Below are positions 34,722-41,368 of a stretch of 64,000 nucleotides of DNA, in pieces; the stretch's first letter is position 1; every line of letters begins with the position of its first letter. Made by a program: the position numbers and the translations under genes. Under the pieces are notes generated by a model. The model had not been told where the DNA came from. It was given only the letters and a program-made list of their open reading frames with translations, and did not search any database. The stretch comes from CAVSJA01 sp963728145 (lineage in GTDB: Bacteria; Bacteroidota; Bacteroidia; Chitinophagales; Chitinophagaceae): the NCBI GenBank assembly GCA_963728145.1, contig CAVSJA010000009.1, positions 248,001 through 312,000 of the forward strand. The letters are read 5' to 3'.

Positions 34722-35576
34722 ATGAAAAAACTCTTATTTCTATTAGCTTGGTTCCCATTAGGATTAAGCGCGCAGAACATTTATTTCTCCGCAAGAGCCG
34801 GTATTTCCAATTACCAGGGCGACTTGCAGGCAAAGCCGATTACTTTCAGCCAGGCTGGATTCCTTGGATCATTTGGAATGAAGTATGACTTATCCGAACA
34901 TTTTGTTGCAAGGACTTATCTAACTATGACTTCATTAAAAGCCGACGACAAAAAAGGTAATGCCAACATGCAAATGAGAAACCTCAATTTCAAAAGCAAA
35001 GTTTTTGAATGGGAACTCAGTGCACAGTACAACCTGTTTAGCTTTAATGATAAGTGGTGGACACCATATGTCGCCACTGGTATCGCAGTCTATCATTTCA
35101 ATCCATTTACAACAGCGCCTGATGGTACAAAAACCTATCTGGCACCATTGAGCACAGAAGGGCAGGGCTTCGTCGACGGAGTTAAACCCTATAAATTAAC
35201 TCAAATCGCTATTCCCATTTCATTTGGTGGAGAGTATGCGATCAATGAAGATATGCGCATTGGCCTTGAATTCGGAATACGCAAAATATTTACAGATTAT
35301 ATGGATGACGTAAGCAAAGCCTATGTTGACCAAAGCGCTTTACTTGCAGCCAGAGGACAAACGGCAGTTGATCTTGCTTATCGTGGAGATGAGATCGGTA
35401 CAGAACCCTATCCAGCGGGAGGTACTACACGCGGAAATGATAAGTTGAGAGATGGATGGTATTTTGCTGCAGTTACCTTTACCGTTCGCTCTTTCGTTAG
35501 TCAATACAAACGCATCGCCGGCCTTCCTGCTTACAAAAGAGATAAGAAAGTAGGCTGCCCTTCTACTCGCTTCTGA
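34722..35576 (+). CDS. DUF6089-family outer-membrane beta-barrel (PorG-like?)
   Basis: The 284-residue protein has a signal peptide (MKKLLFLLAWFPLGLSAQ). An eight-strand-like barrel follows (YFSARAGISNYQGDLQ, FGMKYDLSEHFVARTYLTMT, WELSAQYNLFSF, WTPYVATGIAVYHFNP, ISFGGEYAINEDMRIGLEFGIRKIFTDYMDDVS), ending WYFAAVTFTVRSF. NYQGDLQ and KIFTDYMDDVS are typical of DUF6089, the family I associate with PorG of the type IX secretion system; a PorG role here is inference. The gene is bracketed by the two micropeptide units. Confidence 0.75.
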   Translation: MKKLLFLLAWFPLGLSAQNIYFSARAGISNYQGDLQAKPITFSQAGFLGSFGMKYDLSEHFVARTYLTMTSLKADDKKGNANMQMRNLNFKSKVFEWELSAQYNLFSFNDKWWTPYVATGIAVYHFNPFTTAPDGTKTYLAPLSTEGQGFVDGVKPYKLTQIAIPISFGGEYAINEDMRIGLEFGIRKIFTDYMDDVSKAYVDQSALLAARGQTAVDLAYRGDEIGTEPYPAGGTTRGNDKLRDGWYFAAVTFTVRSFVSQYKRIAGLPAYKRDKKVGCPSTRF

Positions 35577-35582
35577 TGAATT

Positions 35583-35658
35583 AATAGGCAATAGGCAATG
35601 GGCAATAGGCAATTTTTAACAATTGTTTTTTGCCTATTGCCCATTGCCCATTGCCTAT
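35583..35658. repeat. GCAATAG-word inverted repeat
   Basis: AATAGGCAATAGGCAATGGG words pair with CCCATTGCCCATTGCCTATT across a small loop, making one of the most perfect hairpins of the family in this window. It can serve as the DUF6089 gene terminator and sits just upstream of micropeptide promoter 2. Confidence 0.8.
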
Positions 35659-35673
35659 TTTTCTTGCCACAAG

Positions 35674-35701
35674 TGTAACCTAATTAAAAGAACCGCGTCT
35701 T
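35674..35701 (+). promoter_or_regulatory. ECF-sigma-type promoter of micropeptide 2
   Basis: TGTAACC (35674-35680), a 15-base spacer containing TTAAAAG, then CGTCTT (35696-35701). Boxes and spacing match promoter 1. The start codon is 65 bases after CGTC. Confidence 0.65.
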
Positions 35702-35760
35702 ATTTATGTACACGATGAGAGAATAACTGAAAAACATTAATAACAATAAAAAAATTAGTC

Positions 35761-35829
35761 ATGAAAGGCAAGTACATCACCACTCAAATAAGGCTCGCAG
35801 CTTTATCTGGTGCACGCAAAAAGAGTTAA
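35761..35829 (+). CDS. 22-residue cationic micropeptide 2 (undescribed)
   Basis: The second copy of the peptide begins MKGKYITTQIRL and ends RKKS. The shared core is GKYITTQIRLAALSG. Leader length, start context (ATTAGTC before ATG), promoter spacing and a closely following terminator match copy 1, while most DNA differences in the coding part fall on third codon positions. The net charge is about +6. It has no signal peptide, and the central LAAL stretch is too short to span a membrane. I know of no family for it. Confidence 0.7.
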   Translation: MKGKYITTQIRLAALSGARKKS

Positions 35830-35855
35830 CGTTTAAGACAACTCACGAAGGATGG

Positions 35856-35880
35856 ACCCCGTTTTATTGCGGGGTTTTTT
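35856..35880 (+). terminator. Terminator of micropeptide unit 2
   Basis: ACCCCG and CGGGGT pair over TTTTATTG and run into TTTTTT. It lies 27 bases after the micropeptide stop, the same arrangement as copy 1, but the stem sequence is unrelated. Confidence 0.88.
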
Positions 35881-36061
35881 CATTTCGCAGGGTTTGGTTA
35901 ATAGGGTTGATAAGGTTGACAGGGTTGACAACGCTTAAAAGGTTGATAGATTAATCGTGTATGGTCTACCCCAAAAACATTGCTTTGTTTTCAATTCAAC
36001 GATGATTGTTATCAATTGGCAATGGCATAATTTTTATCGCCATAACATCTAAAGAACTGTT

Positions 36062-36253
36062 ATGGCAAACAAGAAAAATAACAAACAAGCCAACTCATCC
36101 CGCAAGCGGGATAAGGACCGTGAAATGTCACCAAAGGGAAATACGGCAAAAAGCAGAATGAAACCAGATACTGAAGGCGAGGTTTCTAAGCCTTATGACG
36201 AGGATGTTGCAGCTGAAATGAATATTCGAGGCAAAAAGAGTATGAAGAAGTAA
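36062..36253 (+). CDS. Small highly basic protein, hypothetical
   Basis: 63 residues, rich in Lys, Arg, Asn and Ser (MANKKNNKQANSSRKRDKDR), with no hydrophobic segment. It is probably disordered and could bind nucleic acid, though nothing shows this. The ATG follows a plausible leader, and an inverted repeat sits at its 3' end. Proteins of this kind are common as unannotated small ORFs in Chitinophagaceae. Confidence 0.5.
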   Translation: MANKKNNKQANSSRKRDKDREMSPKGNTAKSRMKPDTEGEVSKPYDEDVAAEMNIRGKKSMKK

Positions 36254-36330
36254 AAGGCTGCGAGCTGTGAGCTGCGAGCCACGAGATAAATACAATAGCT
36301 CATCGCTCGTAGCTCATGGCTCATAGCTTC
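36252..36330. repeat. GCTGCGAGCTGTGAG-word inverted repeat
   Basis: The left arm uses CTGCGAGCTGTGAGCTGCGA words and the right arm GCTCGTAGCTCATGGCTCAT words. It shares the two-armed architecture of the other families with a different word. It lies directly after the stop of the basic small protein. Confidence 0.6.
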
Positions 36331-36375
36331 TTTATTCCATCCATCACGCACATACGACCCCTTACTAAAAAGAAA

Positions 36376-36406
36376 TTTGCCGCAATCATTAGCTTTCCTA
36401 CTTTTG
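36376..36406 (+). promoter_or_regulatory. Bacteroidota housekeeping promoter for the MATE gene
   Basis: TTTG (36376-36379), 19 bases, then TACTTTTG (36399-36406). This is an exact match to the Bacteroidota -33/-7 consensus TTTG-N19-TAnnTTTG. Transcription would start near 36413, leaving a leader of about 150 bases before the MATE gene. Confidence 0.6.
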
Positions 36407-36566
36407 CTCCTCAATTTCGGTAATATGATTTCCCGCTGTCTCCCTGATATTGTAATGGCCATGCTGGCTTAAGTACAGGATTTACTTTTCCTGTATTTTC
36501 TCACCGTCCCGTGCGGATACTTTTTTCATTTCACATTTATTGGTCAATTTTTAATCGACGATCTTT

Positions 36567-37985
36567 ATGTCACAGGTACAAACTAACGCTATAACCATAC
36601 GTTCCATATATTCTATTATCAAAGAAGCAATCCGCGGTGAACAGCAGGATTATACGGCAGGTAGCATGCGAAAGGCAATTGTATTGCTCGCTATTCCAAT
36701 GATCCTGGAGCTTGCGCTGGAAAGTGTTTTTGCCATTGTAGACATGTTTGTGGTAGGAAAGCTCGGTCCGGATGCAATTCAAACGGTTGGTTTGACTGAA
36801 GCTGTTATTACCATCGTCTATTCAGTTGCCATTGGACTTAGTACAGGTGCAACGGCAATGGTCGCACGAAGAATTGGGGAAAAGAATCCTGATGAAGCTG
36901 CTCATGCAGGCGCACAGTCATTGATTATTTCATTGGTGATTACTATCGCGATCAGTGTGTTGGGTGTAATATTCGCACCGAATATTCTGAGGATCATGGG
37001 TGCAACTGATGCAGTAGCAACAGAGGGAGCGATCTTCACGCGTATCATGATGGGAGGAAGTCTTGTGATCATGTTGTTATTCCTCATCAACGGAATTTTT
37101 CGCGGAGCGGGAGATGCAGCAATGGCGATGCGAAGTCTGTGGATCGCCAGTATAATGAATATTATTCTTTGTCCTATAATGGTTCATGGTATTGGCGGAT
37201 GGGAAGGATGGGGACTGAAAGGCGCGGCCATCGCAACAACGATTGGAAGAGGCACAGGCGTCATATATCAATGTTATCATCTTTTCAAGGGCAACAGTAT
37301 CATCCATATCAAAGCGCGCCACCTGAAATATGACTGGCCCTTGATCAAAACGATAGCAAGCATTTCCTGGCCAGCAACATTTCAATTCCTGATCGGCTCG
37401 GCAAGCTGGATCTTTCTTACCCGGCTAATTGCTGAAACCGGCGGAACTGAATCATCGGCCGGCTACCAGATTGCAATAAGGAATGTGATGTTCTTCTTGC
37501 TACCCGCATGGGGATTAAGCAATGCCGCGGCTACACTTGTGGGTCAGAACCTTGGAGCTAAGCAACCCGAGCGAGCTGAACAAAGCGCAATACTGGCTGC
37601 AAAGTATAATGCAATCTTCATGGCACTGGTAACATTTATCTTTTTGTTCTTTGCCTTACCCATTGTGGGCATTTACAATTCTAATCCGAAGGTGATGGAG
37701 GTTGGTGCGCTATCTATGCAAATCATCGGAGCTGGGTATATATTTTATGGAATAGGAATGGTGATGATCCAGGCTTTAAATGGCGCGGGTGATACCAGGA
37801 CACCAACCTGGATAAACTTTGTTTGCTTCTGGTTATTCCAAATACCACTTGCCTACCTTCTTGCAAAAGGATTTGATCTCGGCCCTACCGGTGCGTTCAT
37901 TGCAATACCAGTAGCCGAGACGGCTATTGCTATTTGGGCTTATTTCATTTTCAGGAAAGGAAAGTGGAAGAAGGTGGTGATCTAG
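36567..37985 (+). CDS. MATE-family efflux transporter
   Basis: The 472-residue protein has twelve predicted transmembrane helices in two homologous halves. MATE landmarks include MILELALESVFAIVDMFVVG, GLSTGATAMVARRIG, FLINGIFRGAGDAAMAM, and in the second half NAAATLVGQNLGAKQPERAE and MIQALNGAGDTRTPTW. The protein exports cationic compounds with Na+ or H+ as counter-ion, and the NorM/DinF branch is likely. The N-terminal 30 residues are a cytosolic extension. It is monocistronic, with a good promoter upstream and a word repeat after the stop. Confidence 0.93.
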   Translation: MSQVQTNAITIRSIYSIIKEAIRGEQQDYTAGSMRKAIVLLAIPMILELALESVFAIVDMFVVGKLGPDAIQTVGLTEAVITIVYSVAIGLSTGATAMVARRIGEKNPDEAAHAGAQSLIISLVITIAISVLGVIFAPNILRIMGATDAVATEGAIFTRIMMGGSLVIMLLFLINGIFRGAGDAAMAMRSLWIASIMNIILCPIMVHGIGGWEGWGLKGAAIATTIGRGTGVIYQCYHLFKGNSIIHIKARHLKYDWPLIKTIASISWPATFQFLIGSASWIFLTRLIAETGGTESSAGYQIAIRNVMFFLLPAWGLSNAAATLVGQNLGAKQPERAEQSAILAAKYNAIFMALVTFIFLFFALPIVGIYNSNPKVMEVGALSMQIIGAGYIFYGIGMVMIQALNGAGDTRTPTWINFVCFWLFQIPLAYLLAKGFDLGPTGAFIAIPVAETAIAIWAYFIFRKGKWKKVVI

Positions 37986-38125
37986 GTGGGAGTTCACGGG
38001 GTTGATGGGGTTGACGGGGTTGAGATGGTTGACAAGAAAGAAAAACTAATATAATACAGGACCCTAACAACTCTGTCAACCTTGTCAACCCCATCAACCC
38101 CATCAACCCTCAACATTTCAACCTT
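37984..38125. repeat. GGTTGA-word inverted repeat
   Basis: GGGGTTGATGGGGTTGACGG words are followed by GTCAACCCCATCAACCCCAT words about 40 bases later. This is a long stable hairpin that separates the MATE and AI-2E-type permease genes. Confidence 0.75.
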
Positions 38126-38146
38126 TATCCCTATTTTTAACGAAGC

Positions 38147-39184
38147 ATGAACGCAATCCCTAACAATGTCATACGTCAGGTGCTAATCCTGGCGCTTATA
38201 CTGATTCTCGGCTATATCCTGTTCAGGGAATTGCAATTCTTTTTGCCGGCTTTATTGGGAGCATACACGCTATATGTTATCCTTCGTAAATATCAGTTCA
38301 TACTTGTAGGCAAGGATAAGTGGAACAAGAACCTAGCCGCGGTTATCCTGATGTTATTATCCTTTCTAATTATCCTGGTTCCAATATTCATACTGATCAA
38401 TATGCTCTCTTCGAAGATCGCGTTTGCGGTTAGTCATTCGAATGAAGTGATTGCTTCTTTTCAAAAATTCGTTCAGAAGTACGAAGCGCAGTATGATTTT
38501 CAATTGCTCACGCCTGAGAATGTTCAGAAAATATCCGATTGGCTGGGTCGCACTTTAACGAACCTGCTCAATGCCACCTTCAATACACTTACGACGGTGG
38601 CAACTATGTATTTCTTGCTTTTCTTTATGCTTACACAGGGCCGGAAAATGGAGTCTGCTTTTTATGAATGGGTGCCATTAAAAGATGAAAATGTCTTGTT
38701 GTTAAGAAACGATATGAATAGCATGGTGCTTTCAAATGCCATAGGAATTCCGCTCATCGCGCTTATACAGGGTGTTGTTGGATTGATTGGATACTATTTC
38801 ATTGGGGTAAAGGAGCCGATATTCTGGTTCGTGATTACATGCATCACCGCTATGTTGCCCGTAGTTGGAGCAGCTTTAGCTTATGTGCCGCTTGCAATTC
38901 TGTTCTTTGCAAATGGTGACACCGGTAAGGGAATTATTATGTTGGTCTATGGATTTGGAATAATTGGATTGGTAGATAATTTCTTCCGGTTCTATATTGC
39001 TAAGAAAATCGGTGATGTCCATCCATTGATTACTGTATTCGGCGTTATTGCTGGTATAAATGTATTTGGATTCATAGGCATCATCTTTGGTCCAATATTA
39101 TTAGCCTTATTTTTACTCCTTATTAAAATATACCTGAACGAGTTTAGCAGCACTAAGCCCAAATCAGGGGTCATCGAAAGATAA
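38147..39184 (+). CDS. AI-2E family (YdiK/PerM-like) membrane permease
   Basis: The 345-residue protein has paired N-terminal helices, a central amphipathic region (residues about 95-150) and C-terminal helices with the family motifs LIQGVVGLIGYYFIGV, TAMLPVVGAALAYVPLA, FGIIGLVDNFFRF and HPLITVFGVIAGINVFGFIGIIFGPIL. Family members are linked to export of AI-2, Na+/H+ exchange or other solutes; the specific role here is open. It reads in the same direction as the L,D-transpeptidase, 150 bases downstream. Confidence 0.9.
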   Translation: MNAIPNNVIRQVLILALILILGYILFRELQFFLPALLGAYTLYVILRKYQFILVGKDKWNKNLAAVILMLLSFLIILVPIFILINMLSSKIAFAVSHSNEVIASFQKFVQKYEAQYDFQLLTPENVQKISDWLGRTLTNLLNATFNTLTTVATMYFLLFFMLTQGRKMESAFYEWVPLKDENVLLLRNDMNSMVLSNAIGIPLIALIQGVVGLIGYYFIGVKEPIFWFVITCITAMLPVVGAALAYVPLAILFFANGDTGKGIIMLVYGFGIIGLVDNFFRFYIAKKIGDVHPLITVFGVIAGINVFGFIGIIFGPILLALFLLLIKIYLNEFSSTKPKSGVIER

Positions 39185-39337
39185 CTAATGCAATTCCGTA
39201 ATCTTACTAAGCATTATTACTTAACTAAAATAGACCCCTTGAAATACAATAAAATAATCGGTTTTTAGAGGCTTGTAAGGTTAGCGGAACGATAATATTT
39301 TCGACCCCATATCGTTTTAATTCGGACGACTAACCCT

Positions 39338-40108
39338 ATGTTCACGAGATCGAAAATAAAATCCGTATCCCTGGCAGGATTGTTCTTCCTATTCCTCGTC
39401 TCTCCTGCACTAATATCCAGCTCTAGTAAAGATGCTGCGGCGGTTACCGGTTTTACGATCAATAAGTATGGTTTACCTGTAGTACAAAAAGCAGACTCAG
39501 TTCGCATAGTTGATGAGGCCTTGCATTTATATGATAGCCTGCGACTGAGAAAATTCGGCTTAAGCAAGAAAGCCTTTCAATATGCATGGAAAGGATACCA
39601 GCGTTTGTTGCAGGTAGGAAAACTGAATAAGAAAGATGTATTATCTATATGTGATTTCAGCCAATCGTCTAAGCGCAAACGATTAGTCATTATTGATCTT
39701 GAAGAAAGGAAAGTATTATTGAGCACTTATGTGGCGCATGGCCGTGGTTCAGGTGGTGAATATGCCAGATCTTTTTCAAATAGTCCTGAATCGCATAAAA
39801 GTAGCCTGGGTTTTTATATTACACGAAGGACCTATTATGGTGATCATGGACTGTCATTGAGGATCGAGGGCCTGGAAAAAGGAATCAATGACCTGGCAGA
39901 TGAAAGAAGGATAGTGATCCATGGTTCAGATTATGTGGGAACAAATTACTTGCGAAATAATGGATCTAATGGTCGCAGTTTCGGCTGCCCCGCAGTTCCA
40001 AAAAAAGATACTGAAAAAGTTATTCATACTATTAAGGGTGGTTCAGTTCTCTTTATTTATCACCCCGCAAAACACTATCTGACAAAGTCCAGGATCTTGA
40101 ACGGCTAA
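39338..40108 (+). CDS. Murein L,D-transpeptidase catalytic domain protein
   Basis: The 256-residue secreted protein has a Sec signal (SVSLAGLFFLFLVSPALI). An L,D-transpeptidase-like domain carries LVIIDLEERKVLL, VAHGRGSGG, IVIHGSDYVG and the catalytic Cys217 in SFGCPAV. The His (HGSD) and Cys act in forming or cutting 3-3 cross-links in peptidoglycan. The spacing fits the Bacteroidota-specific YkuD-like branch rather than classic YkuD. A terminator follows the stop. It is probably a periplasmic wall-remodelling enzyme. Confidence 0.85.
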   Translation: MFTRSKIKSVSLAGLFFLFLVSPALISSSSKDAAAVTGFTINKYGLPVVQKADSVRIVDEALHLYDSLRLRKFGLSKKAFQYAWKGYQRLLQVGKLNKKDVLSICDFSQSSKRKRLVIIDLEERKVLLSTYVAHGRGSGGEYARSFSNSPESHKSSLGFYITRRTYYGDHGLSLRIEGLEKGINDLADERRIVIHGSDYVGTNYLRNNGSNGRSFGCPAVPKKDTEKVIHTIKGGSVLFIYHPAKHYLTKSRILNG

Positions 40109-40141
40109 CCTGGACAATAAACTTCAGATGGTTTGAAGGCG

Positions 40142-40190
40142 AAAAAGCTCAATTTAGGTTCGTACCCTATGATTGGGCTTTTCTTTTTAT
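40142..40190 (+). terminator. Terminator of the L,D-transpeptidase gene
   Basis: AAAAGCTCAAT pairs with ATTGGGCTTTT (one wobble), followed by a T-rich tract, 34 bases after the stop at 40108. Confidence 0.8.
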
Positions 40191-40929
40191 TGCGCAGCAC
40201 TCAGGCCAGCTAACCGCTGTTCGACCTGAGCGTAGAGCCGAAATGAAATGGAGGCTTCATTTAATAAGGGCACAGTGGCCAGCAGGTGGCGCACCGACGC
40301 CAGGTAACGAAAAAGTATAAGCTACGCTATGTGACTAGCATATTTTTTCGAGACCGATAAGCGGAGGACTCTAGGAGGAGCTGCGATGCGTGTGGTTTAA
40401 TTTGAGAAAGTGTGTTGGCCATAAACCACAGGCAGAGAGCAGCGGATGAAAGCGACTTTGCGCAGCGAAAAACCATGACAAAATAAACACTTTACAAAAA
40501 TGAAAAAAGCCTCTTTCAAGGCTTTATATTGGCATTGGTTTTTGAAAGCAAGTAAAGGAGACTGAATCCTTTTTTCCTAAGAATACCTTTACCTCCGTTT
40601 TTAGTGCCATAGTAGCAAAATTCTTAGTCGCTTGCGCGGCTCATCTTTGCCATGCCCGGCACCTGCTAACCCTGGCCGGCAAACACGTATTCATGCTTCA
40701 TGCTGATAGGGGTTTAAGAAGGCACAAAAATCCCACAAAATGCTTAATTAATCTTGATTATTTACGGGAGATTTACGGTCGCAAAAGGGCGACAACTGGT
40801 TTATTTTTGCGATTGCTCGTTTTGCTCGGTCGGATTTATTTGAAAAGCAAAGTCTGATTTGCTAACTCCGGCTAACTTTAATGAATTCTTTTGTTTATTG
40901 AAAACTAAGCAAAACAAAGGTGAAATCAG
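40191..40929. other. Long non-coding gap with structured patches
   Basis: No convincing ORF of any length is seen in these 739 bases. Within it are a hairpin with a T tract (AAAAGCC...GGCTTT, about 40504-40526), GC-richer patches such as GCACAGTGGCCAGCAGGTGG, and an AT-rich stretch near 40740-40800. I do not recognise tmRNA, RNase P, SRP RNA or a tRNA. It may be decayed coding DNA or a mobile-element scar at the 3' end of the RHS operon. Confidence 0.45.
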
Positions 40930-41364
40930 TCATTTTATTTCTTCAACATAAGAGGATAACAACTTCCAATTACAATTGACATTTAAAAATGTTCCATAGA
41001 CATAAATGCCTTCAAAATCATACTTTATCAAAATTTTGGCGGAATCTCCGACTATTACAAGCTTAGTGAATTCAATTAACCGCTTCGGTTTTTGGATAAC
41101 AATTTCGGCTTCAGTAACAAACTTAACCGATCCATTAAAGTCCATAGAATTTATACTATCGGGAATATTTGTATTCCTTACGACATTTAATTGATAATTA
41201 TCCTTTTCTTTTTGTAAGAATTTTTGAAACGCTGGTATGTCAATAGAAGCTCGAATTAACTTTTGTTTTATTGCCTTTTCAGAACAGGGTTGATGAAGGT
41301 TCAAATTCGAATCATTAGTTGAGTTGCACGCCAAAATGGTCAATATTACAATTAAATATTTCAT
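40930..41364 (-). CDS. Small lipoprotein, candidate immunity protein for the RHS toxin
   Basis: 144 residues with a short lipoprotein signal (MKYLIVILTILACN). The mature part has an N-terminal helix (KAIKQKLIRASIDIPAFQKF) and a beta-rich C-terminal part (LVIVGDSAKILIKYDFEGIYVYGTFL, CNWKLL). It starts four bases after the stop of the RHS gene with the metallopeptidase tail, exactly where polymorphic-toxin immunity genes lie. A periplasmic lipoprotein is a suitable inhibitor for a toxin acting in the envelope. No family was recognised; the immunity role is inferred from position. Confidence 0.65.
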   Translation of the reverse strand: MKYLIVILTILACNSTNDSNLNLHQPCSEKAIKQKLIRASIDIPAFQKFLQKEKDNYQLNVVRNTNIPDSINSMDFNGSVKFVTEAEIVIQKPKRLIEFTKLVIVGDSAKILIKYDFEGIYVYGTFLNVNCNWKLLSSYVEEIK

Positions 41365-41368
41365 TATT

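Noticed and set aside
34722..35576. The DUF6089 gene between the two micropeptides as a composite mobile unit
   Set aside because: The flanking copies are diverged functional units in direct orientation, with no target duplication or recombinase.
40395..40440. GTGTGGTTTAATTTGAG resembling a 16S rRNA segment
   Set aside because: Only a few bases agree and no neighbouring rRNA sequence follows.
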